A stretch of DNA of 64,000 bases from NCBI RefSeq assembly GCF_905171775.1, contig NC_053501.1, positions 75,325,134 to 75,389,133 of the forward strand, written 5' to 3'. The notes under the pieces were generated by a model. That model was not told where the DNA came from, did not search any database, and saw only the letters and a list, made by a program, of their open reading frames with translations. This DNA comes from Rana temporaria. Its lineage: Eukaryota; Chordata; Amphibia; Anura; Ranidae. Both the position numbers and the translations under genes were made by a program. Positions 22,349 through 33,205 of this stretch are shown in pieces. The first letter of the stretch is position 1; each line of letters opens with the position of its first letter.

Positions 22349-22599
22349 ACGCCAAAATTTCTAAATGCACACATTCAGTGCAAACTCGCCAAATGTCATT
22401 GGTTAAACAGACAAATGGCCACATGTGCTATCTGACATCATGGGTGATCAATGTCTGTGTTTTGTGGGAGCAAACCCTTCCTCTCAACTACTTGAGGATC
22501 GAGGAGGGGTTTGTACCCACAAAGCACAGACAATAGATAGTCTGTGATGGCAGATAGCACATATTGGCACACTGTGTGTGCATTTAGAAATTTTGGCGT
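22349..22599. repeat. hairpin (inverted repeat) inside the Harbinger
   Basis: 'acgccaaaatttctaaatgc' at 22349 is the exact inverse of the end at 22599. The arms are about 120 bp, imperfect in the middle, and meet near 22480 ('cctctcaactacttgagg'). It could be a nested MITE or a regulatory foldback. No target duplication is obvious. Confidence 0.7.
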
Positions 22600-22667
22600 A
22601 TTATAAAGTACAAAAATTAAAAAGGGTTTTGTGGGCGGGGGATGGGCGGGGGATGGGCTTCTGTGGT

Positions 22668-24452
22668 TCAGTCTTTGACACGGCCCATCATGTCAATGAT
22701 ATTTTTGTAATTCTGTTCGATGACTAGCATCCTTTGGCGCATGTTGTCCATTTCCGTGCTACACTCTGAAATGACATTTCGCACATTCTGCTCCATGACT
22801 AGCATCCTTTCCCGCATAATGTCCATTTCCGTGCTGCACTCCATTACCTGCTGTACAATTATAGAAGCACTTGCACGTGAAAAATGTGCTACACCATCTT
22901 CATCCCCTAAAAAGAAACAAATTGGCATTCAAAATATGTAAATAGTTTCCAGCCTATCTGCATATGTTTGGCCCTATTAATATAGGGGTGACACTGACCT
23001 GATGGCCTGATAATTTCCAAATCCCCAATTTCTTCATCTTCTATCACTCCTCCTTCTTCCACCACCTCCCCATCATCTTCTATCACTCCTCCTTCTTCCA
23101 CCACCTCCCCATCATCTTCGACTCCTCCTTCATCCATCAATCCACCTTCTTTCAATTCGCCAAATTGTTCTTCCGCCACTTGCCCTTCATCTGCTATAAA
23201 TTCTAAGTCCAAAATTACTTCTTCCTCCTCTCTTCCTTCCTCCTTTCTTCCTTCCTCTTCTCCTTCCACATCCTCTTCTCCTTCCACATCCTCTTCTCCT
23301 TCCACATCCTCTTCTCCTTCCACATCCTCTTCTCCTTCCACATCCTCTTCTCCTTCCACATCCTCCTCTCTTCCTTCCCCAGCCTCCTCCTGCTCAACAT
23401 GTGGAGGTGTTTGATTTTGTGGGTGTCTGGCCCTCTCTGCCTCCTCCAATTGCTGGCGTCTTCTTTCCCCTATAAGAAATAAGTAAAAACAAAAGGTATA
23501 CTCATCAGCACACAGATATTGGATATCATAAATCGCACACATTGCATAGACGATACATTTATGATGATTTTTTTTTGTTTATTCTTTCAGCAATCCTCCA
23601 TTTTTGGCGTAGTTCGAGGCCAAGCTCTGATCCTGCCCCTTTTTTGCAAAGAAGTGACACACATGGATGTCCCCCCAAAACATTAATTCTCGTCGACCCT
23701 CCAAATAAATATACTTTGATTATTGAGACACAGGTGCTTTGCATTTCCAGATGTTAAAACATCAGCTTTATTTTCATTTTGGAGAATGAATCTTGTTTGC
23801 CTGTCACATGCACTCAATTTAATTTCTGTGATTTTGCTATTCAACAATGTTGGAAAACCAAGTTTGGGGCCAGTCAGCCATGTCCAGGTGTGTTGTTCCT
23901 GGAGTAACGTCACATTTTAGCAAAACAATGTCATATTACGCGTGTTTACTATTTAACTAAATTTGGTAAGGGTTGTTATTTGACATAAACACAATACAGT
24001 ATCTACACGTGTTCAAAAGTACAAGCAGCCCAAGGAGGCAGATGTGAAAAACTACATGTCAACACATTATTGCAGACATTCCCCCCCCCCTTAAATAATA
24101 TGGACTTACTTTTCCGCAGAATTTTGAGTATCTTCTTCATGTGATGTGGCTCCCTCAATTTTAAATCGGACCAACGCTTCCGGAGTTGCTCCTTTGACCT
24201 GGTGACACCAAACATTCTCCTCATTCTCCTTGCCACCTTGTCCATTATGTGTGACTTTCTACGGTTCGGTGTTTTGTAGGGCCCACATTCACCATCATAA
24301 TCCTTCCTCCTCATGATGTAAACCAACTCCACCATTTCTTCAAACGCCATATTAGTGGCTTTATATCTTTTAGGCCTGGATCGGGACGGTCCTGCCTCTG
24401 TCCCTTCACTTGCGCCATGAGAGCTCCGTGCCCGCTCGTGTGACATCGCCAT
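22668..24452 (-). CDS. Myb/SANT-like DNA-binding protein of the Harbinger, three exons (350 aa)
   Basis: The gene runs on the minus strand with exons 24110-24452, 22999-23469 and 22668-22906. Introns begin GTAAGT and GTCAGT and end TATAG and TTTAG. The phases (1 and 1) agree, giving 350 residues without a stop. Residues ~35-114 form a Myb/SANT-like (trihelix) domain: 'MAFEEMVELVYIMRRKDYDG', 'RKSHIMDKVARRMRRMFG', 'EQLRKRWSDLK'. The middle exon is very acidic, with six DVEGEE repeats and a second duplicated block 'GEVVEEGGVIED'. The C-terminus has two copies of a 'STEMDxMRxRMLVxEQN' heptad-like unit, probably a short coiled coil. In this superfamily the Myb-like protein binds the element ends and recruits the transposase. 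Its 5' end faces the MADF gene across a shared promoter region. Confidence 0.82.
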
Positions 24453-24774
24453 CTTTCCTTCCCACAGAGATTAGGGGCGTGGAAACGAGGAAATGTCCCA
24501 TCAGGGGCGGAGATGAGGGCGGGGATTCTTGCATATGCGGAGTGTCGCGAATGCCAACAACGTATTGACGTAGGTTACGCGGAGAATATTCGCGCGATTC
24601 CAGAACCTACACAGTTAACGCCATATTTACTTTTTAAATTGATTAGGGGCATGGCAAAGGTGACGAGGGCGGCGTTTCATACATACGCGGAGTGGATAAA
24701 AGGCGCTTGACGTGATTACGTAGGTTACGTGTTAATTCAGCGAGCGTAACAAACGAGGATTTTGAGAGAGGCAG
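24453..24774. promoter_or_regulatory. divergent promoter region between Myb and MADF genes
   Basis: Two imperfect copies of a ~70-bp module lie at about 24514-24585 and 24665-24735. Each has 'gcggagtg' followed by a CRE-like TTGACG and then ACGTAGGTTACG (24568-24579 and 24718-24729). A TATA-like GGATAAAAGG at about 24693 serves the plus direction. A probable non-coding first exon ends 'gagaggcag' before GTAAGA at about 24774. Confidence 0.55.
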
Positions 24775-25383
24775 GTAAGAAATTTAAACATTGGATCAGC
24801 AGCGGGCTCTAAAATGTAGAGCCATGGGATGGGGGTTTGGTCTGTTGGTTGCACAGTTTTATTAAGCTATTATGTCTCTTGGATACCAGAATGTGATTTT
24901 CGTACCCAAATGCTTTTGTAGACATCACAAAATAGAGAGGTCAAAAATGCTGTGACTCATTATCAATTATGTAGGGTGTATTCAGATCAGGCCAAGTATT
25001 GTTCAGTGTTGGTTGGACAGAGGTCATTAGGAAGTTTCTTTCATGTAATCAATGCTGAGGGGCAGGATATCTACACATGCAATAGTGCCTTGATGAATGC
25101 TGTCATTTGTAATAATTGTGTATGGTTGTACATTTCTATTATTTCCTGCAATGTAACCAAAGGGGCGGCATGTATCAAAAAAATGTTAGCTAAAACCAAC
25201 CAATGGGGCCGAGCTGGCCAGCATTTTATAAACAAGAGACACTGTGTTTGTATTTATATATAGGTACTACTTTTTAAACAACATATTCTATCAATGTAAA
25301 TGCTGAGGCTTTTTTTAATTGTGTTTTTGGTTTCTTTTTATTTTTTCAATCTAGAATAAAAAAAAAAAAAACATAATTTCCCA

Positions 25384-26633
25384 ATGGATCTCCTGCAGAC
25401 CCAAGAGATTATCCAGCACTTGCTGGATAAATTTAGGGAAATGCCCATCCTGTGGGATTCAAATCAGCCCACCTACCACAACAAGGACGTACGAGCGGCA
25501 GCACTTGAACAGCTAGCAGCATACATGAGGACATGGGTGCCAGAATGCAGTGCCAACATGGTGAAGGATAAACTTGCCAACCTCAGGGGCACATATAGGA
25601 GAGCGTACAAAGCTCACCAAAAGCAGCTAAGATCTGGAGCAGCAGCAAGACCACCAAAGGAACCCAAGCTGTGTTATTACAGCCAGATGTCATTTTTGCG
25701 GGATCAACTGGAAGGCAGGGCATCAATGTCAAGTCTGAATCCCAACCTTCCCTCCATGCTACCTTCCAGCGGGACTTCCCCAGATCACCACAGCCCTGCA
25801 GAGTCAGATGAAGAGGGCCTGGCTGACAGAGAGGCAGATCTGCGCCTCTACGATGATGAGGTATAGTAGTTTCATAACTATTTATGTAATAATATTAATT
25901 ATTGTTTGATTCTTGACTTGATATTGGTTAATAAAATACAAGCTGTGAAACAAAAATCAAAAGTCGTGGGCAAACAAATAGGTGTCAGGGATGACAACTG
26001 CAGGGGTCAGAGGGTGAGTCTGTTTTCAAGTTTAAATTCAAGGCAAAAAATAAGATTCAAGCATGAAAATGTGAGTGATTATATTCCTAAATATATTACA
26101 ACATATCCCTTTTTTTTACACAGGAAGAAGAGACCAGCCAGGAGGTGGCAGATCCTCTCCTCACTGTCAGCCAGGACGAAGGGGTCAGTGGCAGCCAGGA
26201 GGAGGCCGGGCCCAGTGGTGTTCAGCAGCTCCCCAGGACAAGCACCACCAGCCAGGCTCCTCCCCTTTATATTAGGCCACCAAGCCGTAAGAAGAAATTG
26301 GGGGCAGTGGAGGAAGCCAGCCTCAAAATGATTCAGGAGGCGAGTGCCATCATGAGGGCCCCCCTCAACCCCACTGAGGCCTACAGTGCCTCCGTGGCAC
26401 ATGATCTCAATAAAGGCACGGAGGAGCAGAGGCAATTGGCCAAGGGCATCATCAACCAGGCCCTTTGGTGGATGCAGAGGGAGCTGCTGACCCCAGACAC
26501 TGGGCTATGTGACCCGGCCCGGCTTGCTGAACATCATACTCCTGCTGCCACATCATCCCCACCTGCAAGGGCCCAGGGAAGACCCGCTGTAAGGCAGCCT
26601 GGAAGGAAGGTTGCAAGGAAGAGGAGACGTTGA
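25384..26633 (+). CDS. MADF-BESS DNA-binding protein of the Harbinger (328 aa)
   Basis: Coding exons are 25384-25860 and 26124-26633. The intron starts GTATAG and ends 'ttttttttacacag'; the phase is 0. A non-coding exon probably ends near 24774, with an acceptor 'ttttttcaatctag' at about 25352. Residues ~8-110 are a MADF (Myb/SANT-like, Adf1-type) domain: 'IIQHLLDKFREMPILWD', 'AALEQLAAYMRTW', 'MVKDKLANLRGTYRRAYK'. A Ser/Pro-rich acidic linker follows. Near residues 245-285 a BESS-like block 'DLNKGTEEQRQLAKGII' could dimerise or recruit partners. The C-terminus is basic (KVARKRRR), a likely nuclear signal. No stop or frameshift is present. AATAAA lies near 26856. A second DNA-binding gene in the same Harbinger is unusual. 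Confidence 0.82.
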
Positions 26634-27480
26634 TGCCCTGCCTTCCATTTGATCACCCACAAATGGCATCTTGTTTGGACTATCACAGCTTGGGTTCCTT
26701 TGGTGTTATGTGCTGCTGCTTCAGATTTTATTTTGTGTGCCTCCTGAGGTTGGCTAGTTTATCCTTCACCATGTTTGAAATGCAAGTTTGCATGTATGTT
26801 GCTAGCTGTTCAAGTGCTGCCATTCTGGTTTTGTTCCTTTTTATCATTTGCTCAAATAAAAGCCTTTTTGTTGATTTGAAAAACGTGCCTATTGTTTGTA
26901 ATACTGTGGGTATTATTTTAGGCATCAAACATTACAAACAAATAAAATGTTTAATCTAAAATATTCACTAACTCATGGGGGGGGGGGGGGCATTTGGTGT
27001 GCCAACATGGTAGACAATTTAAACAACCTTCAAAATAATCCAGTTAAATATACAAACAAAAGCAAAATCAAAACTATTTCCTATTAAAATATTCTAAATG
27101 GTGACATAACTATAAACACCTAAATAAAGTGGGAAAGATAACCATTAAACATTAAAAGCAAAAAATTTGACATAAGGAGGACCACTAAAAATATGATACG
27201 TCGGGCCAATAAAAGTTTGCAAAAATCTTACTACATCACAGCTAACAAATGTCACTTTTCAGTATGGAACAACTCAGTTGAAATAACATGAGCTAAATAA
27301 CTGATTATTTATAGCAAGAGAAGAATGAATAAAACGACGGCATCAAGCGTTGTTTATTGTGTGGTTTGCTTCAGTGTTCTATTGCTAGAATTAATCTTTC
27401 TATTGACGAATGTGCCATATCCCAAACAAACGTGAGTTTTACCTGAACGAGCGCTCCCGTGGCCTCATTTAGTCTGAGCA
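26634..27480. other. Harbinger 3' non-coding region
   Basis: It holds the MADF 3' end with AATAAA near 26856, a G run at 26980-26990 and AT-rich DNA. No gene is seen. Confidence 0.5.
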
Positions 27481-27504
27481 TGCGCGGGGTTTTTGTACGT
27501 TGGT

Positions 27505-27718
27505 TTTGTGTACTCACCACCAAACATGTCCGTTCGGACAGGATTTGAGCGGACGGTTTTAAAACAAGTTTGCAAATAAATGTCTGCTGAAAAACGGCCC
27601 GGCGGGCAAATGTACGGTGAAATTCTGCACGCTCGTAACTACACACGAACAAACATGTCTGCTGAAACTGGTCCGCGGGCCAGTTTCAGCAGACATGTTT
27701 GGTCGTGAGTATGGGGCC
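27505..27718 (-). repeat. Harbinger right terminal and subterminal region
   Basis: It ends with the inverse of the left terminal repeat. It also holds an internal copy in direct orientation ('tgtactcaccaccaaacatg' at about 27508). A foldback pair lies at about 27652-27700 ('tgtctgctgaaactggtccg' and its inverse). The whole block reappears in the MITE at 31550-31757. Confidence 0.75.
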
Positions 27719-27799
27719 ATAGAGGGACCGTGGAAGGAGGATGGCTGACCCCAGAAAGGTAAGTGCCGGGCGGGGGGGGGGCAATCTGGCAGCATTTTA

Positions 27800-28618
27800 C
27801 AGTGCACAGTGGCGACAATTGATGGGCACAGTGGTGACAATTGATGGGCACAGTGGCTACAATTGATGGGCACAGTGGCGACAATTGATGGGCACAGTGG
27901 CGACAATTGATGGGCACAGTGGCTACAATTAATGGGCACAGTGGCTACAATTGATAGGCACAGTGGTGACAATTGATGGGAACAGTGGTGACAATTGATG
28001 GCACAGTGGCGACAATTGATGGCACAGTGGTAACAATTGATGGCACAGTGGTAACAATTGATGGCACAGTGGCTGTGTTTGATGGCATGGCACAGTGGCT
28101 GCGTTTGATGGCACAGTGGCTGGGTTTGGCATGGCACAGTGGTGACAATTGATGGGCACAGTGGCAACAATTGATGGCACAGTGGCGATAATTGATGGCA
28201 CAGTGGTGACAATTGATGGCACAGTGGTGAAAATTGATGGCACAGTGGCTGCGTTTGATGGCATGGCACTGTGGTGACAATTAATGGGCACAATGGCGAC
28301 AATTGATGGCACAGTGGCTGCATTTGATGGCATGGCACAGTGGTGACAATTGATGGGCACAGTGGCGATAAATTATGGCACAGTGGCTGCATTTGATGGT
28401 ATGGCACAGTGGCTGCATTTGATGGCATGGCACAGTGGCAACAATTGATGGCACAGTGGCGACAATTGATGGCATGGCACAGTGGCGACAATTGATGGCA
28501 CAGTGGCTGCATTTGATGGGCACAGTGGCTGCCTTTGATGGGCACAGTGGTTGCCTTTGATGGGCACAGTGGCTGCGTTTGATGGGCACAGTAGCTGCAT
28601 TTGATGGGCACAGTGAGG
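27800..28618. repeat. ~20-22-bp minisatellite
   Basis: Tandem units of the type GGGCACAGTGGCGACAATTGAT, with variants (GGCTGCATTTGATGG, GGTGACAATTGATGG), over about 820 bp. Both strands are open in several frames only because of the repeat. Confidence 0.95.
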
Positions 28619-28624
28619 CTGCAA

Positions 28625-29660
28625 TTGTTTTTTTTTTTCCGCTTGTTTGCGCCCCCCCAAAAAAAGTTGGAGCACCAGTTGCCACTGATTGTACCCCCAC
28701 TATTTCATGCACGTAATGGGTGGCCCCGCCCTCAGCTATTTAAGAGCTGTCACAGCGGGAGAGCGTCACTCAGCGGGTGCCTCCCATGGAGAAAGTATCA
28801 TGTTACTGTTTCTCTGCATCCTCCGCTCGAGAATGGATTACATCGGTGGAATTTTTTTTCTCTTTTTTTTTCTTTTTAATAAAGGACTTGTCCCAATCTG
28901 TATCCTGTGGTTTTAAAACATTTTAACACTTTTTTGTGAAATGGTAGGGGTACCCCGTTACCAATTCACATAGGGGGGGGCCGGATCTGGGGGTCCCCTT
29001 TGTTAAAGGAGGCTTCCAGACCCCAACGCATCCTCCCCATGTTGAGGGCATGTGGCCTGGTATGGTTCAGAAGAGGGGGTGCTCTCTCATCCCCCCTCTT
29101 TTCCTGCTGCCTGCCAGGTTGCGTGCTCGGATAATGGTCTGGTATGGATTTTTGGGGGGAATCCCACGCCTGAAGGGTCTGGTATTGATTTTGAGGGGGA
29201 CCCCTACGCTATTTAAAAAAAATTGACGCAGGGTTCCCCTTAATATCCATACCAGACCTGAAGGGCCTGGTATGGAATTTTGGGGACCCCCACACATTTT
29301 TTTTTTAATTTTGGTTCGGGGTTCCCCTTAATATTCATACCAGACCCAAAGGGCCTGGTAATGGACTGGGGGGGGGGCATGCTGTTTTTTAAATTACTTT
29401 TATCTGTATTCCTGGGACCCAACAATTCATTATAGCCGCGAGTAGTTTTAAATTACTTTTTTCCTTTACAAATTTCATTTTCTGCAGGGACTGTTCTAAA
29501 CACGGGAATAGTGCTCCACTTTAGAGGCATACTGTAGACACCCCCCAGGTATGAAATTTAAATAAATATTTCACTTTTATTGTTTCACTTTAAGCAGAAC
29601 ACCCAAACAACCAAAGTTCGGCCCGAACTTATGCTCGGGCCGAACCGTTCGCCCATTCCT
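28625..29660. repeat. high-copy frog repeat with TATA and poly(A) signals
   Basis: It contains 'ctatttaagagctgtcacag' (TATA-like, 28735) and 'aataaaggacttg' (28878). Multiple copies of CCTGAAGGGCCTGGTATGG-type blocks follow at about 29160-29360. The same modules in the same order occur in both arms of the palindrome at 33371-36578. No terminal repeats or proteins are visible. Confidence 0.55.
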
Positions 29661-29737
29661 ATATACCAATTAGACCATTCAGACTATGAATTATTAGTCA
29701 CTATTCTCTGAATACAGAGTTTTAGCTAGTTTTCTAC

Positions 29738-29962
29738 TCATTTACAAACAAAATATTCTAAGCCTGTAAACTTTAACTTATACATTACCCATCTGTGTGG
29801 AACTGTGTCAAATGCTTTTGCAAAATCCAAGTATACTATATCCACAGCCACTCCTTTGTCTAAGTTTTTGCTTATCTCCTCATAAAAAGAAAACAGATTT
29901 AACAACTTCGATCTTTTGTGAATCCATGCTGCCTTATGAGTAATATTGTTATTTACAGACAC
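29738..29962 (-). pseudogene. CR1-like LINE reverse-transcriptase fragment
   Basis: On the minus strand a 74-codon frame reads 'LLNLFSFYEEISKNLDKGVA' and 'VDIVYLDFAKAFDTVPHRW', the CR1 RT block just before the catalytic FADD box. Everything else of the element is absent. It is the same LINE type as the fragments at 490-890 and 16775-18650. Confidence 0.8.
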
Positions 29963-30782
29963 AGGAACAGAAACATATATTTTTAGTTGGCAGTGAAGCT
30001 AAACCTATTCACAAAATGCTGTACTTAGATGTTAAATGAAACAAAGCTAACATTTTGAAAAATTAAAAGCTACCCCACTGTTGCTAAGCAAAGTTTAATT
30101 CCCAATCGGCTGCTGTACATGTTATGAAGGAGCAAATATGATTAATTACAGCCATATTAACTATGTAATATTATTGTGAAATCGACTGGGAATTTGAGGA
30201 AGGTCTGGTACAATTAGTTACATGGTTGCTTGTAAACCCAAACAATGAATCCAATTACTTGCTATGCAAATAGCAAATCTTTCCCTGCAGGATATCAAGT
30301 GTTTGAGTGCTACCAGATTTACCATTGTTTGTGCTGATTCGATTAGGAATCGGGTAATGGCAGTAGGCACTGCCTGGCAATGATGACATACATTAGCAGT
30401 GGGGTGTTTTCAACTGAAACAGCCAGCTGAGAGAGATATTAGCTGGAATAGATATTGCACTGTGTAATTGTTTATAAGGGGAAGTTTATCATGATAAACA
30501 ATAAAGTTGTAGTGTCTACACTACTCACCGCAAATAATAATTACAGTTTATAAACATGTGTTAAAGCAGAGTGTTTGACTCAGATACAATAAAATAAAAA
30601 CATAATAAATGTGGATTTTCTTTCTGCTTAAGTGGTTATAAAGCCCAGGGCTTTTTTTCTAAGAGAAAATGTGCAGGAACTCACCCCCCTCAACTAGGTA
30701 ATGCTTGTCTCCGCCCCCTAGAAGAGAGTTATCTTTTAGAGAACAGGGAACCAAGTATAATTTGGGGGGCTAGCATGAGCCC
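29963..30782. other. unassigned sequence
   Basis: No gene is seen. 'aagtggttataaagccc' near 30632 resembles TTAA-family ends, but no partner end was found. Confidence 0.3.
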
Positions 30783-30785
30783 TTA

Positions 30786-31262
30786 GAGCCGGTTCACACT
30801 GGGGCGACTTGGGATCCGACTTGAAGTCGCCTCAAGTCGTCCCAAGTCGCGCTGTCGAGAAAAACAATGCAAGTGAATGGGAGTGGTGTTAATACACACG
30901 ACTCAAGTCGCTCCGACTTCAAAAGAAGTTCCTGTACTACTTCAATCAGACTTGTAGGCGATTTGTACCCATTGATTTCAATGGAAGTCGCCTCCAAGTC
31001 TGATCCAAGTCTGATCACTGTCTTAACTGAAGCGACTTTCCAGGAAGATAACATACATTTCTCAGGCAAACCCCTCCCTCCCCCTCCCTCCCACAGAGCT
31101 GATTGTTGTTTGATTGGCCACTGGAAAGTCTCCTGTCCTGGAGAAGACTTCAAGTCGTGTTGTAAATGGCCCCAGATCTCCCTGTGGTTCATGCTCAAGT
31201 CGTGTCGGAGTCGCCTCTAAAAGTCGCGCTGGAAGTTGTGTCGCCCTAGTGTGAACCGACTC
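30786..31262. mobile_element. Harbinger-like MITE with GAGCCGGTTCACAC ends
   Basis: Ends: 'gagccggttcacact' and, inverted, 'agtgtgaaccgactc'. The 3-bp duplication TTA lies at 30783-30785 and 31263-31265. Internal 'aagtcgc' blocks are repeated and partly inverted. It is the same family as 5202-5465. Confidence 0.8.
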
Positions 31263-31265
31263 TTA

Positions 31266-31757
31266 GGCCGGGTACTAACGAGCAAACATGTACGATGAAA
31301 CCGGTCCGTCGGACCATTTTCACCGTACATGTCTGCCAGAGGGCTTCTGTACGATGGCTGTACTAACCATCGTACAGAAGTCCGCGCGTAAACAATACGC
31401 GGGGCGTGTCCGCGTCGTCGCCGCGACAATGACGCGGCGATGACGCGGCGACGTGGGCGGGCCTGCCATTTAAAGGCTTCCACGCATGCGTCGAAGTCAT
31501 TCGACGCATGCGAGGGACGGCGGGCGCTCGGACATGTACGGTAGGTCTGTACTGACGACCGTACATGTCCGAGCGGGCAGGATTCCAGCGGACGGTTTTA
31601 AAACACGTCCAGGAATATTTGTCTGCTGGGAAAAGGCCCGGCGGGCAAATGTTTGCTGGAATTCGGCCCGCTCGCGCCTACACACGACCGAACATGTATG
31701 CTGAAACTGGTCCGCGGACCAGTTTTAGCATACATGTTTGGTCGTGTGTACGGGGCC
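31266..31757. mobile_element. MITE of the three-gene Harbinger family (492 bp)
   Basis: Ends GGCCGGGTACTAACGAGC and, inverted, GGCCCCGTACACACGACC, both continuing AAACATGT. TTA lies at 31263-31265 and 31758-31760. Its right ~200 bp closely follow the right subterminal region of the 19176-27718 element. It has no genes and would depend on the trans-acting proteins. Confidence 0.85.
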
Positions 31758-31854
31758 TTAGAGTTTGTTATTGCAGTAAAAACAATAATAGAATAACTAA
31801 AACAAAAATAGATCCCTCCAGCAGCACTATACAGTCCCTCATTTATCCAGTAAC

Positions 31855-33205
31855 GAGACAGCACCCATATATCCAGCAAAGAGACAGCCCCATATATTCA
31901 AAGGGACCACCCAATCCACCAAAGAGACATGCCAAAATATTCAGCAAAAAAACTTTCCCATTTATTTAGCAAAGAGATGGACCACTCCAGCAAAGAAACA
32001 TCCCCATATATCCAGCAAAGACACAGCCCAATCCAGCAAAGAAACATCCCCATATATTCAAAGAGACATCCAAAATCCTGCAAAGAGACACCCCCAATCC
32101 AACAAAGAGACATCTCAAAATATTCAGCAGAGAGACAGCCCCATATATTCATCAAAGAGACATCCCCATCCAGAAATATATATTTAGCATAGAGACATCC
32201 CTAAACCTGCAAAGAGACATCCCTATCCAGAAATATATATTTAGCATAGAGACATCCATAAACCTGCAAAGAGACATCCCCATCCAGAAAAAAAAATCTC
32301 AAAATATTCAGCAAAGAGACATCCCCATATATACAGCAAAGAGACATCCCCATATATTCAAAGAGACATCCCCATATACCAAAGAGACATCCCAATATAT
32401 TCAACAAAGAGACACCCATATCCCCATATATTCAGCAAAGAGACATCCCCAATACAGGAAAGAAACATCCCCAATCCAACAAAGAGACATACCCAATCCA
32501 GAAAAGAGGCACCCCCAATCCAGCAAAGAGATATTGTCAATCCAGAAGACATTCCCAATCCAGCAAAGAGACATCCCCATCCAGCAAAGAAACATCCACA
32601 ATCCAGCAAAGAGACATACCCAATCTAGAAAAGAGACATCTCCATTTCAGCAAACAGACATCCCCACACAGCAAAGAGGCATTCCCTAATCCAGCAAAGA
32701 GGCATCCCCAATCCAGCAAAGAAACATTCCCAATCCAGCAAATAGACCCCCGCCCAGCAAGGAGATATCCCCAATCCAGCAAAGAAACATCCTCAATCCA
32801 GCAAAGAGACATCCCCAATCCAACAAAGAGACATCCCCAATCCAGCAAAGAGACATCCCCATCCAGGAAAGAAACACCCCCAATCCAGCAAAGAGACATA
32901 CCCAATCTAGAAAAGAGGCAACCACAATCCAGCAAAGAGACATTGCCAATCCAGCAAAGAGACATCCCCATCCAGGAAAGAAACACCCCCAATCCAGCAA
33001 AGAGACATACCCAATCTAGAAAAGAGGCAACCGCAATCCAGCAAAGAGACATTGCCAATCCAGCAAAGAGACATCCCCAATCCAGCAAAGAAACATCCCC
33101 AATCTAGCAGAGACATCCCAAATCCAGCAAATAGATATCCCCACCCAGCAAAGAGACACCCCCAATCCAGCAAAGAGACATCCCTAATCCACAAATTAGG
33201 CAATA
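31855..33205. repeat. ~20-22-bp minisatellite (AATCCAGCAAAGAGACATCCCC)
   Basis: About 1.35 kb of tandem units with variants such as CATATATTCA in place of AATCCAGCAA. Higher-order duplication is visible: two ~110-bp blocks near 32850-32960 and 32960-33075 are nearly identical. The long minus-strand frames rich in 'LCWIGDVSLLDWGC' are repeat by-products. Confidence 0.95.

Larger units (their letters stand above)
21372..22667. other. Harbinger intergenic region between transposase and Myb gene
   Basis: AT-rich DNA with polyadenylation-type signals, a TA microsatellite (about 21868-21920) and a 250-bp hairpin (22349-22599). I see no coding. Confidence 0.6.
19176..27718. mobile_element. PIF/Harbinger element with three genes (8.5 kb)
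   Basis: Ends: 'ggccgagtactcacgacc' at 19176 and, inverted, GGCCCCATACTCACGACC at 27718. Both continue as AAACATGT. A 3-bp duplication ATA lies at 19173-19175 and 27719-27721, the size expected for Harbinger. Inside are a DDE transposase gene (+), a Myb/SANT-like gene (-) and a MADF-BESS gene (+). All three have intact frames and canonical splice sites. The flanks join sensibly when the element is removed. A related 492-bp MITE lies at 31266-31757. Confidence 0.8.

Noticed and set aside
26728..26928. Minus frame with words like 'AALEQLATYMQTC' and 'NMVKDKLANLRRHTK'
   Set aside because: It resembles pieces of the MADF domain, but it is short, lies in the 3' untranslated region and on the other strand; it could be an inverted fragment of the exon, which I cannot prove.
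27559..28712. Long minus-strand frames with repeated 'HCAINCHHCA'-type peptides
   Set aside because: By-product of the 22-bp minisatellite, open in several frames at once.
31898..33203. Long minus-strand frames with 'LCWIGDVSLLDWG' peptides resembling membrane repeats
   Set aside because: By-product of the AATCCAGCAAAGAGACATCCCC minisatellite.
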